From NCBI RefSeq assembly GCF_035593305.1, contig NZ_CP141615.1:1860001-1924000 (forward strand): a DNA stretch of 64,000 bases. Reading direction: 5' to 3'. This stretch comes from Limnochorda sp. L945t. Lineage in GTDB: Bacteria; Bacillota; Limnochordia; Limnochordales; Geochordaceae. The notes beneath the pieces were generated by a model, which did no database searches, was not told the DNA's origin, and was given only the letters and a program-made list of their open reading frames with translations. Below, one piece after another: positions 27,728 to 36,781 of this stretch (position 1 is the stretch's first letter; every line of letters starts with the position of its first letter). A program made the translations under genes and the position numbers.

Positions 27728-29227
27728 ATGAAGACCTGGACCGTCGGCGTGGACGTAGGGGTGCGATCCACGCACCGCGCAGAAGTCGTTGACGAGCGCT
27801 TCGAGCCCGTCTTTCACGCCCGCTTCACCACCCATCCGGAGGCCATCGACCGCTTCTTGCACGAGCTGGCGTCGCGCAAACCCGCGGAGGTGAGTGTCCG
27901 CTTCGTGCTGGAGCCCACCGGGTCGGTCTGGAAGACGCTCGCGGCCTATCTGGTAGCGCGGGGTTACGCCGTCTACCAGGCCACGCCCACCGAGGTGCAT
28001 GGCATGCGGGCTGCCATGGGCCACCGCCATCGCAAGACGGACAAGCTCGACGCGCTCGCCCTGGCCAAGCTGCCGGCTGTGGCTCCGGAGCGGATCCGGC
28101 CGGTCCTCCTTCCGCCCGACCCGCGCTGGGAGCAACTGCAGCGTGGGGTGCGGCGGGAACACAAGCTGGCCCGGCGCATCGCCAACAGCACCAACGAGCT
28201 GCAGGCCCTTCTGGATGAGGCGATTCCGGGCCTGGCCTCGTTGTTTCCCGATCCAGCCCAGCCGCTGGCCCAGGCCATCTACCGCTACTGGTCGCATCCG
28301 GGGCGCCTGGCCCGCCAGGCCCCCGAGAAGCTGGCCCGAACGCTGACGCGCCAGTCGGGGCGTCCCGTTTCGGTCGAGGAGGCGGCCACCCTGGTGGAAC
28401 TCGCCCGGCAGGCCGTCGCCCTCGGGCGGGCGCAGGAGCCCGCCGCCTCGGCCCTTTGCCGGGAGATCGCCTGCGAACTCCGTCTGTTCAACCTCTTGAC
28501 CCAAGAGCAGCGGCAGGTCCAGGCCGAGAACTACGCGCTCTACCGCGACCTTGACCCCCAGGGCCACGTCCAATCCCTACCGGGCGTCGGGGAGGTGGCC
28601 GCTCCCGCCTTGCTGTCCTTGAAGCCACTGGTGGACCGGCTGCCCAAGACGCGGCAGCTCCGCGCGTACAGCGGCTACGTGCCGAAGGTGGAGCAATCGG
28701 GACAACGGGTCGGGCATCCCCGCATGAGCAAGGCAGGGCCGGCGTGGCTCAAACGCATCCTCTACATGGCCGCCGACGCCGCCCGCCGGGTCGATCCCCA
28801 ACTGGCCCAGGTTTACCGCCGGGCCATGATGGAAAAGGGCGCACCCCACACCAAAGCGGTCTGCGCCGTGGTGCCTCACCTCCTCGACCGACTCTTCTGC
28901 GTCCTGAAGGAGAACCGCCCCTACGAGTTTCGGGATCTCGCTCAGCAGCCCGTGGAGCGGACCGAGGCCCGGGCCCTGGCGCAGGCACTGGCGGTGCCGG
29001 AGGAGGTGCGCCGTCGGCTGCGCGTGCGCCAAAAGGCCATGGACCAGCACCGAAGGGGGCCGTCACGACGCGAGGGGCATCGCCCGGAAGGCCCAGGCGA
29101 TCCCCAACGAGAGCGGCCCCCTGCCCTCAGCGTACCGATGCAGACGCCGGGGAGCAACGCCTTGGGCATCGAACGGGTGGCGCGAAGCGCTACACGAGGG
29201 CCCTTGGCTTGTAAGGCAACCCCTTGA
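27728..29227 (+). CDS. IS110-family transposase (DEDD recombinase), first element
   Basis: A 499-residue IS110-type recombinase. The N-terminal RuvC-like domain begins TWTVGVDVGVRSTHRAEVVDE, with VLEPTGSVWKTLAAYLVARGYAV and HRKTDKLDALALAKL supplying the acidic DEDD residues. The C-terminal transposase_20 domain carries LPGVGEVAAPALLSL and the Ser-containing RAYSGYVPKVEQSGQRVGHPRMSKAGPAWLKRILYMAADAAR, where the conserved serine acts in strand exchange. The tail after about residue 430 is Arg/Pro-rich and longer than usual for the family. The ATG at 27728 has GGAGG five bases upstream. The frame is intact. Confidence 0.93.
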   Translation: MKTWTVGVDVGVRSTHRAEVVDERFEPVFHARFTTHPEAIDRFLHELASRKPAEVSVRFVLEPTGSVWKTLAAYLVARGYAVYQATPTEVHGMRAAMGHRHRKTDKLDALALAKLPAVAPERIRPVLLPPDPRWEQLQRGVRREHKLARRIANSTNELQALLDEAIPGLASLFPDPAQPLAQAIYRYWSHPGRLARQAPEKLARTLTRQSGRPVSVEEAATLVELARQAVALGRAQEPAASALCREIACELRLFNLLTQEQRQVQAENYALYRDLDPQGHVQSLPGVGEVAAPALLSLKPLVDRLPKTRQLRAYSGYVPKVEQSGQRVGHPRMSKAGPAWLKRILYMAADAARRVDPQLAQVYRRAMMEKGAPHTKAVCAVVPHLLDRLFCVLKENRPYEFRDLAQQPVERTEARALAQALAVPEEVRRRLRVRQKAMDQHRRGPSRREGHRPEGPGDPQRERPPALSVPMQTPGSNALGIERVARSATRGPLACKATP

Positions 29228-29931
29228 CAGGCGCCTTAGACCGAAGTTTCGATTTCCTCAACTCGTCCGCGTACCGGTATGATGCGGCTTCTATCTATCC
29301 AGAGACCCGGAAACGTATACAGTAAACATGCCGAGGATGGCTTGAGCGTTTGCGGCAACCTGTGATATCCTCTGGCCATGGCGAAACACCAAGGCGGGCT
29401 CTACGTCGCCGCCATCCGCCACCGCTACAAGGACCGGGTCTACGTCACCCACCTGCTCCGGCGGGTCTACCGGGAAGAGGGCCGGGTGAAGCAGGAGACC
29501 CTCGCCAACCTGAGCCATCTCCCGGCAGCGGCCATCGAAGCGGTCCGGGCCTGCCTGCGCGGGGAGCCACTGGTGCCGATCGGGCAGGCCCTCGAGATCG
29601 TCCAGACCCGCCCTCACGGCCACGTCGCCGCGGTGCGGGCCATGGTGCACCGGCTCGGCCTGCCGGAGATGCTCGATCCCCGGCCGTCGTTCCAGCGCAA
29701 TCTCGTGGAGGCCCTCCTCGTCAGCCGCATCGTGCACCCCCAGCCCAAGCTCTCCACCCTGGGCTGGTGGGAGACGACCACATTGGCCGAGGATTTGGGC
29801 CTGGAGCAGGCGACCAAGGACGACGTCTACTTCGCTCATGACTGGCTGCTGGCCCGAAAGGACCGGGTCGAAGCCCGGCTGGCCCGACGCCACCTGAGCG
29901 AGCGCAGCCTGGTGCTGTATGGCGCTCTCTG

Positions 29932-31335
29932 TCAAGGTCCGGGTTGTGGAAAACCTCTGGCCTGGTCGGAGACTTGCGCATAGCTCCGCAGATTGGGTAC
30001 GGTAACGGTGCCGGGACGGCCAAGGCTATGAAAGTTCCTCCCATTGAGGGACGTGCCACCCGTTCCCGGCGCTTGCTTTTGTAGGCGGGCTGCGATGGAC
30101 GCCTGGACCCGGGCGGGATCGTAGGGCTTGCCTTCCTGCAGCATCGCGTAGACGATGTCCGACATCCGCCGGGCCACTCGCTTGATGGCCTCCACCGGCC
30201 GTAGCCCCCGCTGGCGGCAACACTCGTAGTAGGCGCGAGCCAAAGGATCGTGGCGGACGGCTGCAAAGGCCATCAGCCACATGGCGCGCTTGAGGCGATG
30301 GTTGCAGTTGCGCCGCGCAGTGTGGCGTTCTTTGCCGCCGCTGCTGTGAGAGGCTGGTGCGGTGCCGTTGTATTTGGCGAAGGCATGGCGGGAGCGGAAG
30401 CGGCGGATGTCGCCGGTCTCACCCAGGATCGTGGCCGCCAGCACCGTGTCCACGCCGCGAAGCGTCTGCAGGTGCTGTCCCGTACGGGGCAGCAGGTCGT
30501 TTTCCAGCAGGCGCTTGAGGCGCAACGTGCGCTCGTGAGAGGTCAGAAGCTCCTCGCACAGCTGGCGGATGAGCTCCGCCCGCAGGAGCAGAGCCGGGGT
30601 CTTGGGAAGCCTCCGCACCGGCTCCGTGGCCTCCAGGATGGCCCGGGCCCGTTGCTCCAAGACGGCCCTGCGCTGCTCGCGGCGATGAGGCCCGATGCGG
30701 CCTTCGGAGAGTTCCAGCAGGATGTGGGCCAGCTGGGCGACGGAGAGGTCGTTCAAATCCTGCGGGAGGGGGAAGCGGTGGAAAAACCGCAGGGCCCAGG
30801 GCCGCCCGAGTTTGCCGAAGCATTGCTCGTAGCTGGGCAGGTAGGTCGTGGTGAGCAGCTGGTGGAGGCGGTTGAGGGCGCGGGTTCGCTGGTGGGCCAG
30901 GTCCTCCAGCATGCGAGCGGCTTCTCGAAGGGTGGCTGCGTCGATGCTGGCCTCGGTGGCGTCGGGGAGCTCGTCGGCCTTGCGCAATACGACTGCGGCG
31001 ATGGCTCGGGCATCCACGAGGTCGGTCTTATCTTGCCCGTAAAAGTCCTTCTGCCGGCGGGTCCACAGGGGGTTGACGACCCGAACCTGGCGCCCTTTGG
31101 CCTGCAGCACCCTCATCCAGGACTGGCCGTACTGGCGGTGATCTTCGATGCCGTAAACCAGGACGGCCCGGTGGCGGACGGCCAGCTGCTCGAGGCGGGC
31201 GTCGAGGGCTTCCATCGCCTGCAGGTCATGGGGCACCTGCTCTTCGAGGACGATCCGGTCGGGGTAGAGGACGGCGACGACGCCGTGGACATGCTTGGCG
31301 GGATCGATGCCAACGGCCAGCAGTCGTTGCGGCAA
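29932..31335 (-). CDS. IS110-family transposase (DEDD recombinase), second element
   Basis: A 467-residue IS110 recombinase, clearly different from the one at 27728. The RuvC-like domain reads LLAVGIDPAKHVHGVVAVLYPDRIVLEE, VYGIEDHRQYGQSWMRVLQAKGRQVRVVNPLWTRRQKDFYGQDKTDLVDARAIAAVVL. The second domain has LRGVDTVLAATILGETGDIRRFRSRHAFAKYNGTAPASHSSGGKERHTARRNCNHRLKRAMWLMAF, with the conserved serine region. I chose the TTG at 31335 because GGGGGAGA lies just upstream and the family sequence begins there; the frame stays open to 31452. Intact, on the opposite strand to the interrupted IS1634 gene. Confidence 0.9.
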   Translation of the reverse strand: MPQRLLAVGIDPAKHVHGVVAVLYPDRIVLEEQVPHDLQAMEALDARLEQLAVRHRAVLVYGIEDHRQYGQSWMRVLQAKGRQVRVVNPLWTRRQKDFYGQDKTDLVDARAIAAVVLRKADELPDATEASIDAATLREAARMLEDLAHQRTRALNRLHQLLTTTYLPSYEQCFGKLGRPWALRFFHRFPLPQDLNDLSVAQLAHILLELSEGRIGPHRREQRRAVLEQRARAILEATEPVRRLPKTPALLLRAELIRQLCEELLTSHERTLRLKRLLENDLLPRTGQHLQTLRGVDTVLAATILGETGDIRRFRSRHAFAKYNGTAPASHSSGGKERHTARRNCNHRLKRAMWLMAFAAVRHDPLARAYYECCRQRGLRPVEAIKRVARRMSDIVYAMLQEGKPYDPARVQASIAARLQKQAPGTGGTSLNGRNFHSLGRPGTVTVPNLRSYAQVSDQARGFPQPGP

Positions 31336-31592
31336 ACTGGTCTCCCCCTTTTGCGCAGGTTTGGCCCGACCCGTGCACTCAGGTATCGCAAGCGTTGGGC
31401 GCAGCGCTCTCTCGTCACCGGACCGGGCCCTTTGGGAGGAGGTGGCCCGCATACAGCAGCCTTGGTTGGCACGACCTCACGAAGCCCTGCCTCCCCCCGA
31501 AGACCCTTTTTCGAGGAACCGGGCGGAGGTCATGTCGCCCCTGGGGGGGTCCGATCTCCTCCGGTCGGTTCCGGAGGGATCTTGTCATACCT
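31336..31592 (-). ncRNA. candidate IS110 bridge-RNA region of the nested element
   Basis: A 257-base non-coding end upstream of the recombinase and inside the mapped element boundaries, the position of the bridge RNA in IS110-group elements. The mapped insertion junction gives the target sequence against which a predicted guide loop could be compared. Confidence 0.4.
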
Positions 31593-32827
31593 GACGTGAC
31601 CTCCACCTACTACGAGGGGAGCCACTGTCCCCTGGCCGCCTTCGGCCACAACCGGGACGGGAAGCGAGGCAAGCGCCAGATCGTCTTCGGGATCCTCACC
31701 GACCGGGAAGGGCGGCCGGTCGGGGTCGACGTCTACCGGGGCAACACGAGCGACCCGAAGACGGTCGGCGACCAGGTGCGCAAGCTGCGGGAGCGCTTCG
31801 GCCTGCGCCGAGTGGTCCTGGTCGGCGACCGGGGGATGCTCACCCAGGCGCGCATCGAGGCGCTCCGGGACGTCGACGGGATCGCGTGGATCAGCGCCTT
31901 GCGGGCGCCGGCGTTGCAGCGGCTCATGGCGCAAGGGGCTATCCAGATGTCGCTGTTCGACCAGCAGGACCTGGCCGAGATCACCTCGCCGGACTACCCG
32001 GGCGAGCGGCTCATCGTCTGCCGCAACCCTTACTTGGCCGAGGAGCGCCGACGCAAGCGCGGGGAGCTTTTGGATGCCATGGAGAAGGATCTGGCGCGTC
32101 TGGCCCGCCGGGTGGCGGCCGGGCGGCTGAAGCGGGCGGTGAAGATCGCCGAGGCGGTGGGCCGCATCGAGCAAAAGCACAAGATGGGCAAGCACTTCCG
32201 CTGGGAGGTGGGCGAGGGGCGCTTTGCCTACCGGCGCGACCCGGCCTCCATCGAGGAGGAGGCGGCCCTGGACGGCTTCTACGTGATCCGCACCTCGGTG
32301 CCTTCCGACGATCTTTCGGCTCCCGAGGTGGTGCTCGCCTACAAGAGCCTCCGCCACGTGGAGCGGCTCATCCGCACCATCAAGACGGTGCTCCTCAAGG
32401 TGCGACCCATCCACCACTGGACGGAAGACCGGGTGCGGGCCCATATCTTCTTGTGTGTGCTGGCGAGCTACGTCGAATGGCACCTGCGGGAGGCCTGGGC
32501 CCCCTTCTTGTTCGACGACGAGGAGCCAGGGGCTCATGAAGACGGCTCCCCGGTCCGCCCCGCCGTGCGCTCGGAAGCGGCGCAGGCCAAGGCCCAGACC
32601 CGCCAGACGCCGGAGGGCTGGCCGGTGCAGAGCTTCAGCTCGTTGCTCGACCGCCTGGCCACGGTCGCGCGGCACAAGATCCGCCTCCCGGCCCGGCCCG
32701 AGGCCACGCTTTACGACCAGGTCACCACCCCGGACGCCTTCCAGCGGGAACTCCTGGTCCGGGTCGGGCTCCGGTCCCTGGTGGCGGGTAGACAGAAAGC
32801 TTCGGCCTGAAACCCGAGCAAACGGCG

Positions 32828-34780
32828 TCACGACGGAGATTCCCTCTTCCCCAATTTGAGCAACTTCCGCTTAGAGCACTGGCACGCCCGCCGGATGTAC
32901 GAAACGGCCCGGTCATACTGCTCCGCCTCCGTCCGATATCCCATCAGGACCGGCGGAGGACCGTCGTGAACGCACTCACGTACCAGCGCCTCGGCGTCAG
33001 CCAAGGCCCGCCGCCCGGACGGCGACAAGGGCCCGCCCACCATCGGGGTGCCGGCGCCAGCGCCACCTCCATCATCCGCCCCCCACGCCGCTCGCAAAAA
33101 CGCGGACGCTGCCTGCGCGATGGACTGGGCCAAGCGGTAATTGCGCCGGAGCACCACGCTTCGGCCGCGCAGACGCAACCTCGCACTCACCTGGTGCCAG
33201 CTCACGCCCCGGGCATAGAGGGATTGATTGATGTCTGCGGTCAAATAGAGCCCTGACGGGTCTTGGCTCAGTTCTGAAAGGAGCGATAACGCGACGGGGG
33301 TGAGGTCCTGGGCCTCGTCCACCACCACGGCGTCATATCGAAACGCATATTGGCCGCCCTTCACCAGCTCTAGCGCCCGGCGGCGCACTTGACCCCACGT
33401 GACCGCCTCGGGGCTGCGCTCCCGAAGGCGCCGAAGGAACGCTTCGTACAGCGCCCATACGGCCCTGCGCTGCTCGGGCCGCAGGGCGACTTCACGTCCG
33501 GCGCGATCCACGGCCAGGTACTCTTCTACCGAGGAGAGAGCCCGCCCGTCAATGACCCACTCAAACTCCTCGAGCCAGTAATCCGGGCGCAGCCGGGCCA
33601 GCCCCAGGCTGCGGTCGGCAAACTGCGGCACGCTGGCGATAGCCTCGCGGACGGCCGTCCTGGCGTCGGCCAGCTCCACGACCGTGGGCCGCTCCCCTGA
33701 GGCGGCCAGGATCCGCATGGCGACCCGGTCCGCTGTATCCACGTCCACACACTCGGCTTGTGGGCCAAGGAGCTGTTCGAGCAACTGACGGCTCGACCGG
33801 ATGAGCGAGTTGGTGTAGGTGGTAAACAGGATGCGCGGCTTGCCGCGAGGGCCCGTGCTGTCCGGTGACCAGCGGTCCACCAGCTCTTTAACCCGGTACA
33901 GAGCCACAGTGCTCTTGCCCGTGCCCGGCCCCCCGCGAATGAGCGAGGGCCCCGCCACTCGCCAGTCCGCGAGCTTCCTTTGCTCCTCGTCCAGGTGTAG
34001 CAAGAAGTCCAGGAGTTCACCTTCGCGGTAGCGAAGTAGGTCTGACACCTGCTGGACCTCGTAGAGAGGATCTTCTATGGCCTTGGGAAGATTGATGTAA
34101 AGGTTGTCAATGACGACGGCCAGCAGGTCCGGCGGCACGTCCGCTTCAAGAAGCTCGTCCTCGGTGCGGCACGCGATGAGCTTGGGGTGGTGCTCGGCCG
34201 GGACGCCCAGATCCGCCAGCCACTTCGCATCGATCCGCCGGGGCAGCGGCGCGGACGGGGCCTTGGTGCGGCGACCGCCTGTCTCCCGGTCCTCCGCCAC
34301 CTGGCGCGCCAGTTGCTCAGCCCATGCCTCCCAGTCGAAGGCGGGCCGCACCCCACCGCCCTTCGCAGGTGCAGCGGCCCCTTCCTCGGTCCCGACCCCC
34401 TCGACGGCGCCGGCGCCCACGGCTTCGGTGCGAGCCGAGCAACGCTCCACCCGCAGCTCCCGAACGACCCGCTTGAGATCCTCCAAGCCCCGGTAAGCCT
34501 TGTCCCTGGATTCGATGGCGAGCACCTGAACGGTGCGGCTGTCGAACGCGTACAAAATCCGGAGGTCGCCGGCCCTTACCCGATAGACGTGCTCTATCTC
34601 CTCAAGTTTCACCTTGCTCCGGCCATCCGGAACCGGGTCGTAGAGGAGTTGGCCGATCCGCTCAATGAGTCCGGGCATATCTTCCGGGCGGATCCCTCGG
34701 ATCTGGTATTTCGCGGAGCGTGCGAACAGCAGCTTGCGCTGGAAGAGGCCGTGCAGGTACGGTTGCCCTGTCGTCCCCAT
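32828..34780 (-). pseudogene. RelE/ParE-like domain fused to UvrD helicase, C-terminus missing
   Basis: About 645 residues remain. Residues 1-115 resemble a RelE/ParE toxin fold (LFARSAKYQIRGIRPEDMPGLIERIGQLLYDPVPDGRSKVKL, HVYRVRAGDLRILYAFDSRTVQVLAIESRDKAYRGLEDLKRV). After a linker, the UvrD ATPase has Walker A RGGPGTGKSTVALYRVKELV near residue 283, motif II AVVVDEAQDLTPVALSLLSEL, and LTADINQSLYARGVSWHQVSARLRLRGRSVVLRRNYRLAQS. The frame stops after YIRRACQCSKRKLLKLG, before motifs V and VI, which lie at 26952-27364 across the insertion sequences. The ATG at 34780 has GAGG four bases upstream. Helicase activity is unlikely in the present state. Confidence 0.8.
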
Positions 34781-35481
34781 ACCACCTCGCCCCACCGCTC
34801 CAGAGGCTCGATGACCGCCGCCGACGAAGGCAAGCCAATGCAAAGGACGCCAGCGACCTTGAACCGTCCCGAAGTCAACCACGAGCAGTATGGCCACTGC
34901 AGGGACGGATCGTCAAGCGCAGATACGCGATTGCTCCGGGCCGTCCTGTTGGCCGCACGGAGCGGGTTTGGGAAAGTCTTCCGGATGGGTCCCACAGCCA
35001 GTGACGCGGTTAAAGGGCTGCCCAGATGATCGTTCAGGTTGGCGCGCGCTGCGGCCCGTTCGAGAAAGGCGTATCCGTTCACGCCCCGAGCCGTGCCCAT
35101 AACGATCCACGAAATAAACTATTAAGTTTGAGGCGGATGGGGCCGGGGGAGAGACTACGAGCGCTTGGGTCAAAACGAACTACGGCACGGTCCACGTTAA
35201 ATGTACACTGAATGCTGACGAATCGAAGACAAGGGTTTGGCAACCAGTCCTTGAGCGGCTAATCGAGAAGGCCTACACCTCGAAAAGCGAGTGACCGTAC
35301 CTGGGCTTGCGTCAGGTTCCTGCGGATTGGGGCAAGACTTCAGTACCTGGTCCGTACAACGGTTACGAGACGCGCCCCTTGGACTGATGGGGACGGTACT
35401 ACAGTAGCAGCCGAAGGAGTGACCGGCGGGGCGTCACTTCTTGCGCCAACGCTATCCGCGGCCGCACTCCGGGGAGTAGCG
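34781..35481. other. 700-base stretch with one orphan 3' coding fragment
   Basis: No complete gene. On the plus strand 35121-35294 reads ETTSAWVKTNYGTVHVKCTLNADESKTRVWQPVLERLIEKAYTSKSE to a TGA, protein-like in composition but without an ATG, GTG or TTG start. It is probably the end of a decayed gene. The rest shows nothing I can name. Confidence 0.35.
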
Positions 35482-36018
35482 GTGTCGGGTGTGACTGCCG
35501 GACGCGTGCCTACACCAGAGCCCGGGAAGCGGGCGGAGTGGACGACGTGGGACGGCAAACCGGTCAGTTCAGAACCGCCATTTGGCTGTGTGGTGGTAGT
35601 CTACCGGCACGGGCACGAGGGGCTAGAGGTGCTGGTGTTGCACCGGGCCCAGCATGGGCCGGAGTACGAAGGCGACTGGACGTGGACGCCGCCCGCCGGC
35701 TGTCGCCTGCCCGGAGAAGCGCTGCGGCGTTGCGCCCTGCGCGAACTGAATGAGGAGACCGGGCTACACCTCTCTCTCGAAGCCACCCCGTGCGGTACGG
35801 CCGAATGGCCCGTCTTTGTGGCCAAGGCGCCGCCTCGGGCACAGATTGTGCTGGATGCCGAGCATGACCGGCATGAGTGGCGGCTGCCGGACGACGCGGT
35901 GAGGCGCTGCAGCCCCGAACGAGTGTCCATGGCACTGGCCAGGGCCATGGCGTGGCTCCGGGACCGCGAAGGCCGTAACTCTGCATCAACCGGGTCGTGG
36001 GGCTCGCCGGGTTCGTGA
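35482..36018 (+). CDS. NUDIX hydrolase
   Basis: A 178-residue NUDIX protein. The N-terminal strands (EWTTWDGKPVSSEPPFGCVVVVYRHGHEGLEVLVLHRAQHG) lead to the Nudix box G-x5-E-x7-RELNEETGL, in which Glu residues bind Mg2+ for hydrolysis of nucleoside diphosphate-X substrates. The DRHEWRLPDDAVRRCSPERVSMALARAMAWL segment is the usual end of the fold. The GTG at 35482 has GGGGAG five bases upstream. The protein is a close paralogue of the one cut by the insertion element at 22482-24556, so this locus holds the working copy. Substrate unknown; the isolated position gives no pathway clue. Confidence 0.85.
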   Translation: MSGVTAGRVPTPEPGKRAEWTTWDGKPVSSEPPFGCVVVVYRHGHEGLEVLVLHRAQHGPEYEGDWTWTPPAGCRLPGEALRRCALRELNEETGLHLSLEATPCGTAEWPVFVAKAPPRAQIVLDAEHDRHEWRLPDDAVRRCSPERVSMALARAMAWLRDREGRNSASTGSWGSPGS

Positions 36019-36135
36019 GCCGTCTGCGGGAGCTTGCTCCCGTGTCGGGGCATTGCCATAGTCGTCCTCGCATGGTATCATGCCGGTGAGATGACATAGC
36101 CAGCCGGTTATGGCGGATGGTCTGGGGCGTGTCAC

Positions 36136-36384
36136 ATGAAGGCGGTCAGGGTCAAACTTGGTAAGGGGGGGCGGCTCGTGATCCCCGCCGAGTACCGAAA
36201 GACGCTCGGGCTTCGGGTGGGGGACGAGGTCATGGTACAGTTGGCGGGTGACGAGCTCCGGATATTCGCCGTCCGAGGCGCTGTCCGCTACGCGCAAGCG
36301 CTTGTGCGCCAGTATGTGGCAGCGGAGCGGTCGCTGGCGGATGAGCTGATTCGCGAGCGGCGCCAGGAGGCGTCGGATGAGTAA
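36136..36384 (+). CDS. AbrB/MazE-type antitoxin (VapB-like)
   Basis: An 82-residue protein with a swapped-hairpin AbrB DNA-binding domain: KAVRVKLGKGGRLVIPAEYRKTLGLRVGDEVMVQLAGDELRIF. The C-terminal helix (AVRYAQALVRQYVAAERSLADELIRERR) is the expected toxin-binding tail. It overlaps the PIN-domain gene by eight bases. Such pairs repress their own promoter, and the antitoxin blocks the toxin nuclease. No operator was identified. Confidence 0.88.
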   Translation: MKAVRVKLGKGGRLVIPAEYRKTLGLRVGDEVMVQLAGDELRIFAVRGAVRYAQALVRQYVAAERSLADELIRERRQEASDE

Positions 36385-36763
36385 GTGGGTCCTGGACGCC
36401 TCGGCGCTCCTCGTGCTATTGAGCCGGGAGCCCGGCAGCGACCAGGTGGAGGCGGCCCTGGCCGATGGGGCGTCGGTCACGACGGTCAACCTGTCGGAGG
36501 TCGTGGCCAAACTGAGTGACGTGGGCATGTCGGAGGAAGCCATTCGCCAGGCGTTAGGCGCCCTACCGCTAACGGTCGTGGACTTCGATGAAGATCTGGC
36601 CTATCGTGCAGGCCGGTTGCGGCCGGCGACCCGGGGGGCAGGGTTATCCCTCGGGGATCGGGCCTGCCTTGCCTTGGCCCGGCGAATGGGTGTGCCGGCC
36701 GTGACCGCAGACCGTGGTTGGACGACGCTCGAGGTCAACGTCGCCATTCGGTCTGTCAGATAA
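36377..36763 (+). CDS. PIN-domain ribonuclease toxin (VapC-like)
   Basis: A 128-residue PIN-domain protein, the probable toxin of the pair with the AbrB-type antitoxin. The acidic metal ligands are Asp in WVLDASALLVLL, Glu in NLSEVVAKL, Asp in SLGDRACLALARRMG and Asp in AVTADRGW. VapC toxins cleave specific RNAs such as tRNA or rRNA when freed from antitoxin. It starts inside the antitoxin gene, which implies coupled translation. It appears intact. Confidence 0.88.
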   Translation: MSKWVLDASALLVLLSREPGSDQVEAALADGASVTTVNLSEVVAKLSDVGMSEEAIRQALGALPLTVVDFDEDLAYRAGRLRPATRGAGLSLGDRACLALARRMGVPAVTADRGWTTLEVNVAIRSVR

Positions 36764-36781
36764 CCGTCGGGGGATTTCACC

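Larger units (their letters stand above)
27371..29227 (+). mobile_element. IS110-family insertion sequence (first copy, ends approximate)
   Basis: The transposase gene is preceded by a gene-free stretch of about 357 bases, which begins where helicase similarity stops. IS110 elements lack terminal inverted repeats and make no target duplication, so the ends cannot be fixed by eye. The right end is close to 29227-29240, where the next element begins. Confidence 0.7.
29921..31592 (-). mobile_element. IS110-family insertion sequence (second copy, nested, about 1672 bp)
   Basis: The boundaries are fixed to within one base by rejoining the IS1634 transposase frame: ...CTGTAT before and GACGTGACC after, with one ambiguous G. 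The recombinase gene is on the minus strand and ends only about 10 bases from the left boundary; its 5' side has a 257-base non-coding end. Confidence 0.88.
29378..32810 (+). pseudogene. IS1634-family transposase interrupted by IS110
   Basis: The N-terminal 181 codons (AKHQGGLYVAAIRHRYKDRVYVTHLLRRVYREEGRVKQETLANLSHLP through ERSLVLY) end at 29920. The frame resumes at 31593 with DVTSTYYEGSHCPLAAFGHNRDGKRGKRQIVFGILTDREGRPVGVDVYRGNTSD and runs to 32810. Together they give 586 residues, a normal length for IS1634 transposases, in which LVLYDVTSTYYEG is the expected continuous motif around the first catalytic Asp. LVGDRGMLT holds another conserved acidic residue. The nested IS110 splits the gene just before the catalytic DVTS motif. 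Confidence 0.9.
29228..32850 (+). mobile_element. IS1634-family insertion sequence carrying a nested IS110 (ends approximate)
   Basis: The transposase gene is in two parts, 29378-29920 and 31593-32810, that join in frame. The outer ends were not resolved: I could not find convincing terminal inverted repeats in 29228-29377 or 32811-32870. The right limit is where helicase similarity begins, near 32850. Confidence 0.7.

Noticed and set aside
32811-32870. Terminal inverted repeats of the IS1634 element
   Set aside because: Short matches such as AACTTC and AAGTT near both ends are not better than chance, so boundaries were left approximate.
26952-34780. Single intact helicase-nuclease defence operon
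   Set aside because: The helicase lacks a contiguous frame and its halves overlap in sequence, so no working protein can be claimed here.
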